Shown here: piece by piece, positions 44,301-58,919 of the stretch
Layout of the letters: every line of letters starts with the position of its first letter
Numbering within the stretch: the first letter of the stretch is position 1
Source of the DNA: Mytilus galloprovincialis
Lineage: Eukaryota > Mollusca > Bivalvia > Mytilida > Mytilidae
DNA length: 64,000 nt
Assembly (NCBI RefSeq): GCF_965363235.1
Contig: NC_134845.1
Location: 21,454,524 to 21,518,523 of the forward strand
Reading direction: 5' to 3'
Translations under genes and position numbers: made by a program
The notes under the pieces: generated by a model
The model's database searches: none
What the model saw: only the letters and a program-made list of their open reading frames with translations
Told to the model about the DNA's origin: nothing

Positions 44301-44911
44301 TAATCTCAGAGTAGAACAACAAGAAATTGGTACATTGAAACCAGGTGTGTGCCATTGAAAGACATGATTGCCGGCAAGACAACAGTGATCAGAACACATA
44401 TGTTGTACATAGTAATGCGGCAATCATGCAGGAACAGATCATCCACCAATCTGTCGTAGTGATAGTCGGTGATACAGTTTGCTAGTTTGATCTTTCTTGA
44501 GCCTTTTTCATACTATAGACAGAGACGTATATAGGTCTCTGATATAGATGTGTAGGACAATTTTTGGTCAAAACGGTTCGAGAATGAACCGTAAATTTCT
44601 GGTCTATTTTGTCGCCGGAATTTCAATAGACGCTTGAGACTTTAATCCATACTGTCAAATCAACATTTTGTAATGATAATTTTCTGTTTGATTAATTCCA
44701 AATTTTATACCAGGAAGATTAAGAATTTGACATTGAATTGTTGTAAACTGTATGTTTCTCACTAGATGTCATTTGGTCACTTGTGTTGGTTGAGTTGCCG
44801 TCTCATTGATCTAAATCTTTTATAATTTATAAATATATGCCCACTTCACTAAGTAATTATAGGATATATTTTAGAAGAGACATATTAGTTACTAAATATA
44901 TTTCTCGTTTT

Positions 44912-45920
44912 TGTCGAGCCTGCAACTTTTGTTGCAGAAAGCTCGACATAGGGATAGTGATCCGGCGGCGGCGGCGTTAGCTCACTTCTTAAAAAGCTTT
45001 ATATTTTAGAAGGTGGAAGACCTGGATGCTTCATACTTTGAATATAGATGCTTCATGTTACGAAGTTTCTGTCAGTCACATGTCCAATGTCCTTGACCTC
45101 ATTTTCATGGTTAAGTGACCACTTGAAAAAAAAGTTCAATTTTTTTGTAATGTTGAATTCTCTCTTATTATAAGTAACAGGATAACTATATTTGATATGT
45201 GCGTACCTTGCAAGGTCCTCATTTCTGTCAGACAGTTTTCACTTGACCTCGACCTCATTTCATGGATCAGTGAACAAGGTTAAGTTTTAGTGGTCAAGTC
45301 CATATCTCAGATACTATAAGCAATAGGGCTAGTATATTCGGTGTATGGAAGGACTGTAAGGTGTACATGTCCAACTGGCAGGTGTCATCTGACCTTGACC
45401 TCATTTTCATGGTTCAGTGGTTATAGTTAATTTTTTGTGTTTTGGTCTGTTTTTCTCGAACCATATGCAATAGGTCTACTGTATTTGATGTATGGAATGA
45501 TTGTAAGGTGTACATGTCTAGCGGGCAGATGTCATGTGACCTTGACCTCATTTTCATGATTTAGTGGTCAAAGTTAAGTTTTTGAGTTTTGGTCTTTTTA
45601 TCTAATACTATATGCCATAGGTAAACTACATTTGGTGTATGATAATATTTTATGATCTTTATGTCAGTCGCGCAGGTTTTATTTGACCGTGACCTCATTT
45701 TCACGGTTCATTGCACAGTGTTAAGTTTTTGTGTTTTGGTCTATTTTTCTTAAACTATAAGTAATGGGTCAATTTTATATGTTGTATAGAAGCATTGTTA
45801 GCTGTACATGTCTGCCTGGCATGGTTCATCTGACCTTGACCTCATTTTCAAGGTTCATTGGTCTGTTTAGTTATCTTGGTTAATGTTAAGTTTATATGAC
45901 AGTTGTAATAAAGCTTAGCT
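44912..45920. mobile_element. Tandem-core element, ~147-bp unit, six copies
   Basis: It starts with the hairpin TGTCGAGC (44912-44919) / GCTCGACA (44941-44948) with inner TGCAAC/TTGCA, then GGCGGCGGCGGCG. Six core units each carry TGACCTTGACCTCATTTTCA or a close variant, at about 147-bp spacing from 45100 to 45840. The right end is less clear, near 45920. Confidence 0.7.
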
Positions 45921-46599
45921 TAATTTTATCATCTTCTGCAGGGACGAAAAAAAGTGTACGGCAAATTCCAGTGAAGTGATGAATTTTCTTAATCATACAA
46001 TGCATTTGAATTCTATTTATCTAGGGCATGCTATGCCTTAAAACTTTTCCAGAAGCACAGGTTTGCCTGTACTCAGAGTAAATTTTGAGGTGAAAATACG
46101 GCCATTTTAGCCATAGGGTCCACATGAATCTTAAATGAAAGTGGCCGCATTTGTTTTCATTCTTAATATTGAAATGTTAGTTGTATTTGATGATAATACA
46201 TAACATATATAAAGGTTGAGGATGAACACGCATTCATTTTTGACAAAAAAACATCTGAAAAGTGACATTTTTGGCATATTTGATAGATTTTTCATATATA
46301 AGCTTGAATCGGAGCGTTTTTAATGCGTAAATCAGTTAAAATCTTTTACATAAACTAATTGAATTAACTGAAATTGACACTTACATGTTTAAAAAGTGTC
46401 CAAAATCGTTTGTCATATGAACCTCTAATTTGAGGTCAAAATCGGCCCTTACCTCCTATCAAGTATTGAAACTACCTAGACTAAAAACTTTAACCAGAAG
46501 CGGGACAGACCAGAAAACATACTGCTCCTCTACTATTGTGGTATTTAACTTGTTTTATCTATGTTTAGAGCAACTATGAAAGTTTGCCCAGAACCATAA

Positions 46600-47115
46600 T
46601 TTAGCATATGGAGACGGAATTCATAAGGGCATTAAAAACTTGAAAAATGATAAAGCATTTGGGGATGACCGTATAATAAATGAATATGTCAAGTCTACAG
46701 CTAGCTTATTCATAGAATTATACGAAAACTTCCGATGATTATTTAATGTTATATTTCGCACTGGTATTATTCCTGACATGCAGTTGGCTAATAATTAATT
46801 GGTTCCATTAAGCCTGTTTATAAAAATAAAGGTAGCAAGTTGGACCCCAACATTTTTAGACCAATTACCATTTTTAGTTGTATGGGAAACTTGTTACGGC
46901 AATTTTATGCGGGCGACTAAATCTTTTCTCTGAAGAATTTATGATTTTAAACGAAAACCAATGTGGTTTAAGAAAGGGTTATTCGACAACTGATAATTTA
47001 TTTGTGATTCATACAGTGTTTGAAATTTGAAAGCTAAAAAAGAAAAAAAAAACTATTTTGTGGATTCTTGATAAAGTCTGTTTTTTTAAACAGATAGAGA
47101 GAACAAAGTACTAAA
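46600..47115 (+). pseudogene. Reverse transcriptase fragment of a second LINE
   Basis: Broken frames read EIHKGIKNLKNDKAFGDD, NEYVKSTASLFIELYENF and, in other frames, a GSKLDPNIFRPI-like and ENQCGFRKGYSTTDNLF-like series, typical of non-LTR reverse transcriptase N-terminal domains. Stops and shifts interrupt it and the catalytic YADD region is absent. Confidence 0.75.
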
Positions 47116-47119
47116 AAAT

Positions 47120-49660
47120 GAATTCTCTTTCAAAAATTGGCATAATTAAGATGCAAACCTCATGTTTTATAAATTTTAATTTCGTCATTTTTTATTTACA
47201 TCAACACAATACTAAGGTTCATAACCTGAAGCTCACAATCACAAAACTTAAAAATATCATTCACACATTATCTGTAAAAATAATGTTAATCACATTTAAA
47301 ACATACATTCAACAAGAGAAACTTTCAACATAAAATACACTCTCCACTGTGTACAAATCTTATGAATGTAAAAATGTCATGAAATCATCATAATGAAAAT
47401 AGGATTTATAAATTTGTATGTACAAATTCCCTATAAATTTTTAATAAATCAGAACAACTTTCTTAAATATATTTTACATTCACTGGCCTTTTACTGCAAG
47501 CAACCACATGTAACTAATTCAGAAGTAAAGTTTATATGAGGCATTAACAGATGAATACAAAATATTAATAAAAAAAACTAGTGTACAATTTAATAAGCAC
47601 TGATCTAGATTTATGGATGTTGTATGCTTATTTATTATTTAGGAAGTCCTTCAAAGTTACTTTCTATAAGGCCAAAAAAAAATATGAGTGTTTTCTGTTA
47701 CATTTTTGAAAAAAAAGGTAGGTAGGTACAGATTTTTTTTTTTAATTTATTATTTTTTCTTTAACATTGAGTGGATGGGAGGGACATTCTGACTTAAAAA
47801 GTGCTTAAAAAAACTTGAGGGTAGGCTATCTTTAAGCCAAAAAAATATTGAGGGTATGGGAATAGGAAACACGCATCTTATTTTATTTGGCCTAACAGTT
47901 CTATAGAAGAAAATCTATCAGTGAAAGAAACAATGTACATTGTAAAATCATTACGATTACCAATGTTTGAATGAGACATTAACTCCCATTGGCTTGAACA
48001 CAGGTCATATATAACCCTGCTGTCTTATATATCATATGGATGCATATAACTAAATCAATTTGTGTCATGTTAAAATTTATCCTGTCAAATATTTGTTATC
48101 AAAATAAATTTGTTTTAAAGCCTTCTCTCAATATGGAAAATCCTGGTATATAATTGTTCTAGAAAAAATATGTAGAAATTTGTTAAGTTTTATCACAGTA
48201 TTTAAGCACTTAAACAATAAAACCTTTTGCCCATTGCACTTAACGTGTTTCTACTTTACATCTAGAATTAAATTAAACTTTCCTCCATTTTTTTTCTGCC
48301 CAAAATTAGTTTACCTTCCAGTGTATTTTTTATGAAAATGTGGGTAAAAAAAATGTTTTTCTGCTGTTTCAATAAAAGCACAAACTTTTTGTATAAATTG
48401 TATAAATCACTGCAAGTTTTTTAAAAGTGTTCAGAAATTCAAAATAAAATGTCCAATTGTTTATTTAAATTACAAAAATGAAATCAGTTCCTGAAAACAA
48501 CAATCTATGAACTGTAATGTAACAACTGCATTTGATTAAATATACAAATTTATGCAAATGAGGTAATAAATTTGCATGAGCAGAGGAAAACAACAGTATT
48601 ATACATCTGATAAAATGTAAACAACCAAAATGATCACTAACAACAGAACATGACAATGAGTCACATGACAATAGCCCAATAGGTCACATGACAATAGGTC
48701 ACCTGACAATAAGTCGCAAGACAATTAGTCAAACAACCATCTATATCTAGTTGAATAACACAACAAAGGTATAAACAAATTTTGGCAAAATATATATTAG
48801 TATTGTCACAGATAGCATACAGTAAATCCTTATTTTAAGGACTAAATGTAGCGTTTCATTTCTGTATTCTTATTTTTTTTCTCTTTTGTTTATTTTTCAG
48901 TCCATTATTCTCTATTCTTATTTTTTTTTACATTTTAGCATATGAGCCTCATTTATTGTAAGCAAACATGTATTAATATTTTTTTTTACCTTAATTTAAT
49001 TATTTAAAACAAATGGGGTTTTACTGTACATGTATTATAATCTTTTAAATCTTACAGGTTAAGCTGAACATCCTGTATCAACAGAAATGATGACAAAGCA
49101 AAATTTGATAATTAGTTATAAATAAAAAATCGAGGTCATACAAAATGGATAAAAAATGTGTGAAAGACTGATTCTACAACCATGATCACAAAGGCAACTT
49201 CTGTCACCATACAAAACCAATTAATAGAACAACCTGCTGGCAGTTAGCTTCATTGACATTATCTTAAAGCAATGTCAAAAAGCTGTAAGATTTATTTTGA
49301 TGAGGTAAATTGGTCATCATAATAATTACTTTTTATGAAACAATATGAAAAAAAATGAACTGAATGATTAAAACAATGAGAACCATAAAAAAGTCATTTT
49401 TATATTAAAACAAATGCAAGACTGACAATCGTGGTAAAAACAGATCTTTCTGCCCTATAAGTAAGGCTATTGTGTCTGATGAGAAAGGTGTATTTATAGC
49501 ACCAAATTTTATAACTATTTGTCTAAGCAAACATTTTACAACCAGTGGTTATAAATAAATGAAAAAATGGAGGACTTCTGATTGGTCCATCACAACCTAA
49601 GGTGGTCATGGTAACCATTATATTGAACACAATATCAAGGTCATATAACTTGTCCTTGGA
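47120..49660. other. 3' flank or 3'UTR of FAT-like gene
   Basis: This follows the minus-strand FAT-like stop codon. It is very AT-rich with several TTTATT (minus-strand AATAAA) candidates, for example near 48455 and 47630; I cannot choose among them. A short direct repeat of GGTCACATGACAATA-like units lies at 48645-48735. No other gene is seen. Confidence 0.45.
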
Positions 49661-50415
49661 TTACACTTGTGTATGTAGACGATCAATGTTCAATGGTGTT
49701 CTTTCATTGTTTTCATCCCCACTTTCATCACTAAAGTTCACTTCGCTATCTTCAATTTCACAAAGTCCTGAAATGTCTGACATTGAAGCATTTGTTGAAG
49801 TATAGCCTCCTATAGAATCAATCATGGATGATCGCACATTGTATTCACTGTCTGTTATGTTTCCTTGGAGACCAAGTAATGGTTGTTGAGATGGAAACCC
49901 ATAATGTACCACTTCATCATTGTCATCTAAGTCATCCTCACTTAACTGACAAACACGATTTTCTCCTCCTCGAAATTCTTCTGGAGGATCGGGGAAATTA
50001 TCATTGTCACTGTACTCATCTCGAGATTCATCATTTAAATTGTACATTGGTAAATAATTATTTGGATGCATACCGAAATTGTGTTCTGGAAGCTCGTAAC
50101 TCATGTCTTGGTTTCCTGAATCATCATTGTTTATATACTGAGAAAAGATTTCTTGATAATTTGGTGGATTTAAGTAATGGTCGGTGTCACCCTCATTGTC
50201 CGCATATTCTGAATCACCAACGTATTCAGATTCGATCATTTCTCCGTCTGTGTAAACGTCATTATTGTAATGGTGTTGCAGACAATCAGCATGTTCATTA
50301 GACTCGTTACTATGGGGACTAGAACTTGGTGAATCTGGACATTCTCTGTTTGGTACTTCACTGATATTCGGTAAAGATGGACGAGGTGCCCAGTCTGAGG
50401 CGTCCCAGTGATAAT
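49661..50415 (-). CDS. FAT-like terminal exon: conserved tail and PDZ ligand
   Basis: 250 codons. It opens with DYHWDASDWAPRPSLPNISE and continues through acidic, Tyr-rich sequence (NPPNYQEIFSQY, PDPPEEFRGG). It ends with SMSDISGLCEIEDSEV, SDESGDENNERTPL and the C-terminus HTQV, a class I PDZ ligand. The start at 50415 is set by the acceptor TTTTTCAG and the phase; upstream Met codons are intronic. The 157-aa frame on the opposite strand is a shadow. Confidence 0.93.
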
Positions 50416-53400
50416 CTGAAAAATAATCAGAAGAAAAGATGTTGAAACAGTTTTGGCATGTCATAAATAAAATTGTGAATATTTCTTTTCTAACAAGCAG
50501 GTTTCATATTATATCATATTTCATAACATTTCACAAAGCAGAAATATGTTGGGTGCTTTAAAGTCTTGTAGAATATACTGATACTTTAATTCAAAATTGA
50601 AACAGAACTGTTTTTTTGATTTTTTATAAATGAAGTATCTGTGAAAGCTGAATAGTTTATACATTAACACTGAATGATTCAAGAAATTTTATTTAGTATG
50701 TATTGTGGCACATAAATATTTTAATTAGCATTTTCTTAGGCAGGAAATCATACAGCTACTGATTTGACTCTAAATTTCTACACTTATTCAAAATAGCCTC
50801 TAGGCAGGACTTTTATACATAGCTACTGATAGGAATCTTGCCTTTTTTAAATTAAGGTTTGACTACAGGCGATGCAATTAGTTTTAGGCAACAGCTAATA
50901 AAAATTTAATAAACAATATCAATTGTAATGGAATTTTTTAAGCATACTATAATGTTAGACAACAAACTTATAATATACAACTGGATTAATTTGGTCTAAA
51001 TATTGCTGTCTAGCAAACAGTGGCTTATACAATGTAATAGATTTCAATGAGTTTCGCCCAAAACAATATCCAAATAAATGAAAAGAAAGGAAACTCAACA
51101 CTTTCAGTTAACCAGATTCATTTTTTGAGGAAACAAGCATATATACAGAGATTTTGTATAAAAGTCAAGTCAAGATTGGTTTTTAGGATACACTGAAGTC
51201 AAATATAGCCAAGTATTTTACTGAGTTTTCTTAGACATATATGATGGGATTTTTGTTTGTTGTTTTTGTTGGTACTAATCCAACAGATTTGAATATTTGA
51301 GCTATCAAAGTTTAATACCTATACAATTTCTTAACTCAAATATAATGGGGGTTTAAGATTTGAAGTGAGAAATGCAGTTTTTAAGGGATATTATTATTTC
51401 TAATGACTGCAGCTATCTCATACTATTGTATATAAGTGACAATTGGATTTTATAATAAAGAAAATTGAACAAAGAAATTAATATCTTGTGCTTGAGGAGT
51501 TAATTTTACAAACATTCCAAAATAATAGTCTAAACTACTTTCAATAAACAACATCATACAGGTAACTATAGTAACTATAGTCCCTTCATTGCATCACATG
51601 TTTCTATATAATTTGTTATAAATGTTACATAAACATTAGTATTTTTTTTTAAATTAAATGTAAAAGAGATATCAAGAGGTTGTAAAATATTACTACTTTT
51701 GCTCTAGAAATATGACAGTATTTTCTCCATACATTATAAAAATTCAAAATTTCTTATCATGCTATCAATATTTTTTCATTTAAAAAACCTGATATAGACA
51801 TTTTTTCAAGATAAAACTAGCAGTTTGTTCTAGCAGAAATGATAACACATACCTCTTCAATGAAAACATAAAAAAAAACATTTACCAAAATATTCAGGAT
51901 TACCATAGGTAAATGGTTCTAGCAGAAAATCACCAAGAGATATATAGAAAATCCCATTTTATAGAAAAATGTAATATTTCCAGATATGTGTGAAAATATA
52001 ATGTCATGCAATATACACAGAAAACATAATAAAGGCAGAACTTAAATAAATACTGCAAGATAGTTACAAGAATTGTAATAAATAAAAAAACATGCAAAAT
52101 GGAAATTCTGCTTAGAAATACAATATAGCTTTTGTTAGACATCAGCCAAATCTGTTGCTTAAGTTATAACCCTAAAATAATCTATTCAATGTCAAGATAT
52201 TTATTATTTAAGTATGGCTGTAATTTTGATGCATTTTCTTATTTATTCTTTTTGGGGTTTTCCAAAAGCAACAGATATTGACTTATGTCATGGATGAAGC
52301 CAAGCGTAAAGAGCATGCCTAGCTCTGATTGGCTACCTTTTCGCTTCTTTCGTCTACCTGATTTTGATGCAGCTGCATGGAAAAAGAAGTGTTGTGTTAT
52401 CACATTGGCAATATATCATGCAGAATGACTTTTTAATATCAAATCAGAAAATATTAACTTTCTAAAATATTTGAAAATTTTGGAAAAAAATGTAAGAGGA
52501 CAAATGCCAAAGATTGTGTTTTTCCATCACACAATGCCTTAACTTGGTAAAAATACGGCATTATTTTCTACTGTAATGTTTTCCGAAAAAAAACCACCAA
52601 TATATTCCTTTCTAATTTATTAACCAAAAAATCATTCTACACATGACAAGATTCAGTATTTGTCTCTATAAGAACCATATCCAGGTGGAGTACTAGCAAA
52701 CACGGTTTTAGGTTGTCTCACAGAATATATCAATCATCATAAAGTGAAATTAATCAAAGTATGATGAGTGCAATGATGAACTGATCAAATTTTAAACTTG
52801 TGATAAAATTTACTATCTGTTCCTCGGAAAATTTAGGTTTTGTCCTAGTTTTTTTCAGAGTATGTATCATACAAACGTCTTAATGAACAGACAAAATATT
52901 TTTCTGTTAAGCACAACTATTCATCTACTTGAATAATATCTAAACTAGGGGGAAAATTCTGTGATTTAATATAACACTCTGTTTGTTTTTGCTGTCAGTT
53001 TACCCTATAAATAATATACATATGTGTATACATTTGAGGGAGAAATCATAATTAAGGAGAATTTAAACACATTTTCCTGCAGTCCACCAAAAGTTCTGAA
53101 ACCAACAAAGCTGCGAATGAATTCATGCAAAAGCTGAACCCTCCCTCAAAACAGTTAAATAAATAAATAAAACAAAAGGAATTCAAAATTTTGGAAATTT
53201 AGTTGTACACAATTTTGTTTCTTACCAAATGTTCAAACCAGAAGTGGTGTATCTATTGTATACATGAGAAATAAAAAAATATCTTTAAATGACAAGCTCG
53301 TAATATTTAAGGTGGTACCCAACACTTTCACTAAAATTAATTTGGCTCGTTCATTTTTCATAAAATTTTGTCAAAGTATTTACTTTGACCCTTTAACAAA

Positions 53401-56400
53401 AATATAAAAATTTCAAAGATTTTGAACCAAACGTTTTGTCAGAAAAATTACACTGGTTATATAGCAGTTTGACAAACACCAATTTTGATCATTGAGAAGC
53501 TTAATATTCCTTTCACAACACAATGTAATTAAAATGTTTAGCTGACTTTACCGAGTTATCTCCCTGTAGTGTTAGGTACCACCTTCAGGCAATAAATAAC
53601 ATCCAGCAATGCATTTCACTTATATTTCAATTTAGACAGCAACAAAAACTTACATTTTACACAGAGTAATACAATATATGAAACATGATATGTGTGCAGT
53701 GATTACAATGATACGATGAGCTAGCCCTGATGATTCAAAAGTTCCTTTAAAGCTAAATTCATTAAGCTAAAGCGTGTGTTGACCTATTGATAAACAGTGT
53801 GCTATATTATAGTTCAGATTTATCTACTAGTGAAGAAAACATATTTGTTTTAGTGAATTTTTATCAAAGAAAAGTATAAAAAAGTTTTGATTGCAAATCT
53901 GTATACCAGTTGTGTAGTGATTTTTATTCAATATTTTCTAAATTTTATCAACATTCATTTCCTAGTGAATTTTGAACTGCATTGTCAAACTTTGAATTAA
54001 AGCTTTTTTAAAAAATCACTGATATTGGTATAATATTTGAATTGCAATATGAAAGTGAAAACTTATTATTAAAGAAATTACAAGATCTAATTCCTAAATG
54101 AAAAACTTTTGATACCATAGTTCTATAAAAATTGTGACAAAATATATATATATAAAATATTATCAATAATTATTTCGATGAAACCATTGTAAGCCTAGCA
54201 TACAATGAACAAGCTGTGGCATCAAGTCAAACCATCCCATATGATCATAATCATGATTAATACACATGATAACAATGATAATTATGATTATAGGTAATCT
54301 CACCTGGTTCATCCTCTGATTCTGATACAGGTAAACTGCTAAATGAGACATTATCTGGTGGTCCTACTTGTGGACCAGGGATGTTCTTAATGTACAGTTT
54401 CTCGGGATGATTTTTATCTGGTAATTAGAAATAGGTCATTTAAAAATAAGGATAGCTAATTTAAATAGTAATTATATCACTTATACAAAACATTAGGTAA
54501 TTGTTACACAAAGATAATGTTTTGTGTACATTTGCTTGTCTTTCATTTTTTGCCATGATGTTTTCTGTTTGTCATCTATTTATGTCAGTTTGATTAAGTC
54601 TTTGGTATCATCTTACTCTATTATTGATAGTTTTCACTTTTAGAATACTATTTACCAATTAAAACTTGTGTTTGATTTGAGAAATGTTCATCTTTGATAG
54701 ATTTTCTTTAATTTATGCACAACATTCATAGATTCTAGATTATTATTAAAAGCTTGACACATTGTAACACCTTATATCTATCATTGAACTCTAGGTAAAT
54801 GTTATTATTTATTTCTAAGGCAACAAAGAAAAAAAAATCTAAAATGGTAACTATATTCTTCATCAATGAGAAAAAAAAATCATATTAAAAAGTCTTTATT
54901 CAACCAAATCCCATAACTCAGAAAGGAAAATTGACAACAAAGAATGTTTTTATAATGCTAAATAAACCAGGTATACCTGTATGTTCCAGCATGTTATCCA
55001 TCTCCCATGGTGTCTTCTGTATAGAGTCTGTATCAGATGCAGGATTGGATGAAGGCAATGGTGCTAGAGATGGCGCCTGACTAGCAACCATTCGAGGTAG
55101 TGGTGCAAATGTTTGTAAATATTCTGCATAATATGGAATGTTTTGAATGTTTTCTAACTCGTCAGCGGCACTTCCGTAATTTCTAACATTGTCAAAGTTA
55201 TTTAAAGTGTTCAGAGAATCGTGGTTGCTGGGAGTGTAAGACGCTGGTCTGTCAGGCACTGGAGGTGGGCGTGGACTTGGGGGCGGATGAGTGATATCCA
55301 CGTTACTTTTCTTTATGCCATTTTTACAATTATCTTCCTTTAATGAACGTAACATTACATCTGTTTCGTCGGTTGGAATTCCTAATGTGATGTTACCATA
55401 GCGACTGTTTTGACGACGTCTGATACATTGGATGGCAACAAATAGGAAAGCAAGAACAATTATTCCTCCAGCAACTCCTGAAAAATAATGAAAGAGTTTT
55501 AAAAGACTTTAACAAAATTATATTATAATCTTATATATAATTTTTTACTCATAAAGAAAAGTTTATTTCTAATCCTACCTATACATAACTCATCATCCAT
55601 GTTACTTGCAGTAGCTACAACAAACAGAAATGCAGAATTTTTTTTTTGAAATTGCATTAATTAAATGTTCCACCAATCACAAGAACACAATAAGGTTTTA
55701 ACATGTTTAAAATAAACAGGCCATATGTTATACTTTCAAATAATTGGTACTTGTTTTGACAACACTTAATTAACCCTGTAATTAGGACTTTTTTTCAACA
55801 TATCCATTTCAAATAAAAAAATAAATTATTTAGAATTTTAAAAATTATTTTATATTCAATTTTTAGAAATATAATGGATTGTATGTATTTAAAAAAAAAT
55901 ATGCATTTACAGCAAATTATAATGTAAAAATAATCAGCTTAGTGGTGAAACTCTTCAATCTGACATTTTAAAAGGATCTATTTAAAATTTAATACTTCCT
56001 AAATTTTATAAATTTATAAATTCCATAAAAAGAATACATAAATCTACAATAATACTTCGATTATTAAAAAAAGAAAACTGAGATATATTCATATGTAGGT
56101 CACAGATCGAGTATTTTTTTTATATCATTATCTTATAACATCCTGTTTGGAAACAAATGTTTGAAATAAAGATTATCTTATTTTTCAAAAACTGAACTAA
56201 CCAATGATAATAAAGAGTTCCTCCTGTGTAATACCAGCTGAGTTAGAGATCATGTGTGGAGTGATTAGTTCCTCACAGTTCCGCCCAGCTGATTTCTCCG
56301 TACAGTTACAGATGTAGGTATTGTCTGCATTGTGACAAGTGGCTCCATTCATACATGGATTAGATCTACATGCACTCACTATCTTCTGACAATTTTCACC

Positions 56401-58883
56401 TGTAAAAAGTGCAACAAAAATATTAGATCTACATGCATTTATTATCACCTTACAAATCCTACCGTTAAAAGAAAGTATAAGATATGTAAATAACATAATA
56501 TATTCAATATAATATGATTACATTGAGACCAAGTCAATTTTCTAAAATTTGTTTAAACATTGATATATAAACTCTTTTTTCTTAATTTTCATGTAAACTT
56601 ATCAGAAATAATACCACCACGGAAAAACTCATATAAATTGTTACATCTTTCCATCTTTCGCTTCTTATTTAATTGCATTTTTCTCTCTTTGTTTCTTTTT
56701 GTGTATATGCAAATATATGTCTCAAATTTTGGTCAACTTTTCTTGACCAAAGTAACAATCATAATTAGTCTTTACAAAAATAAAACAACACAAAAAAATA
56801 GCTGTATCATAAATCCAGTTTTCTCCTTGTTGTATAATATATAGAAACAACTTCATTACTCCATCAAACTTTGCAATTCCATTACATTTGATTTCAGTTT
56901 ATTCTCACCTTCAAATCCACCTAAACAGTTACAGACCATAGCCTTTGGTCCTTCCACACAGCTGCCATTGTTTTGGCAGGTATCTTCAGAACAGTATTTG
57001 CCATATTCACAGAATTTACCACGGAAAGGTGAAGGACATCTACATTCAAAATCATTGGGGATGTCTTTCTTGTTTATACACTGGCCTAAAATACATACAA
57101 TATGAAAATATATAGCATTTGTGTTTACATATTTTTTAATCAAATTTCAAGTCTACTCTAGGAATGAATTGAAAACATGAATACAGTGTGAACATGTTTC
57201 AGATCCATAAATTTATATGATAAAATTGAGAATGGAAATGGGGGGATATGTCAAAGAGACCACAATCCAACCAAAGAGCAGACAACAGACAGCAGAGCTG
57301 AAGGCCACTAATGGGTCTTCAATGCAGGAAGAAATCCCACACCCGGAGGTGGTCCTCAGCTGGCCCCTAAATAAAATTTCAAGAATACAAATTGAAATTA
57401 TTTTTTCCATATTCTATGTCTGAGGTTTGTGCGGCACTTACCTTTATTCTGACAAGGGCTATTTGCACATGGATCTTTATCTATTTCACACCTAGAACCA
57501 TAGAATCTATCAGAACAGGTACAAATATAACTGCTGCCTGACACTTCACAGTTACCATTGTTATCACAGGGAAAGGTGCTGCAGATATCTGGAATAAAAA
57601 TATCATCAGAATAAGAAATGACTGCTAGTTAATGTTATTAATACTGAAGTCATTTAAATCTTTTGGAACAATTCTCATATTTGTTCATACCACCTCATAT
57701 AGAAATAATAAATAAACTGCTATTATTTTTTACCACTCTTGGGAGAAATTAAAGATTTAATCACGGCAGTCATAAAATAAAACTCCCAAAGCATAATTCA
57801 TCTGACTGACTGACAGTATCTAAAATAATTAAAGAACCTTAGTGAGCACGCTCACATACCCCACGTCCCCACATTGTCATTGGAGAAATTAAATAAGTAT
57901 AAGAAAAAATATTGAATAATAATTTCCTGTCAATATACATAGTATGTCCTTATTATCTACAAAATTTCATGAAATTCTGTTGTGTGTTTTCAGAGGAGTT
58001 GAGATGACAAACTGTTGCAGAAGTACATTGAAGCAAATAAGTTCAAAGGGGCATAACTCCTAGAAAAAAATTGAACCGTAATTTCCTGTTGATATGCACA
58101 TCTACATAGTATGTCCTTATTATCTACAAAGTTTCATGAAATTCTGTAGTGTGGTTTGAGAGGAGTTGCGATGACAAACTGTTGCAGTAGTACATTAAAG
58201 TAAATAAGTTCAAAGGGGCGTAACTCCTAGAAAAAAAATTGAATCGCAATTTCCCGACGATATGCACAACTACATAGTATGTCCTTATTATCTGAAAAGG
58301 TTTCGTGAAATTCTGTTGTGTGGTTTGAGAGGAGTTGCGATGACAAACTGTTGCAGTAATACATTAAAGTAAATAAGTTCAAAGGGGCGTAACTCCTAGA
58401 AAAAAATTGTATCGCAATTTCCCGTCGATATGCACAACTACATAGTATGTCCTTATTATCTGAAAAGGTTTCGTGAAATTCTGTTGTGTGGTTTGAGAGG
58501 AGTTGCGATGACAAACTGTTGCAGTAGTACATTAAAGTAAATAAGTTCAAAGGGGCGTAACTCCTAGAAAAAAATTTGAATCGCAATTTCCCGTCGATAT
58601 GCACAACTACAGTGTATGTCCTTATTATCTGAAAAGGTTTCGTGAAATTCTGTTGTGTGGTTTGAGAGGAGTTGCGATGACAAACTGTTGCAGTAGTACA
58701 TTAAAGTAAATAAGTTCAAAGGGGCGTAACTCCTAGAAAAAAATTTGAATCGCAATTTCCCGTCGATATGCACAACTACATAGTATGTCCTTATTATCTG
58801 AAAAGGTTTCGTGAAATTCTGTTGTGTGGTTTGAGAGGAGTTGCGATGACAAGAAACAGGACTGACGGACTGACGGACGGACG

Positions 58884-58919
<36 letters not shown>

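Noticed and set aside
49828..50301. 157-aa plus-strand open frame
   Set aside because: Antisense shadow of the FAT-like terminal exon, whose coding strand is proven by splice phase and family motifs.
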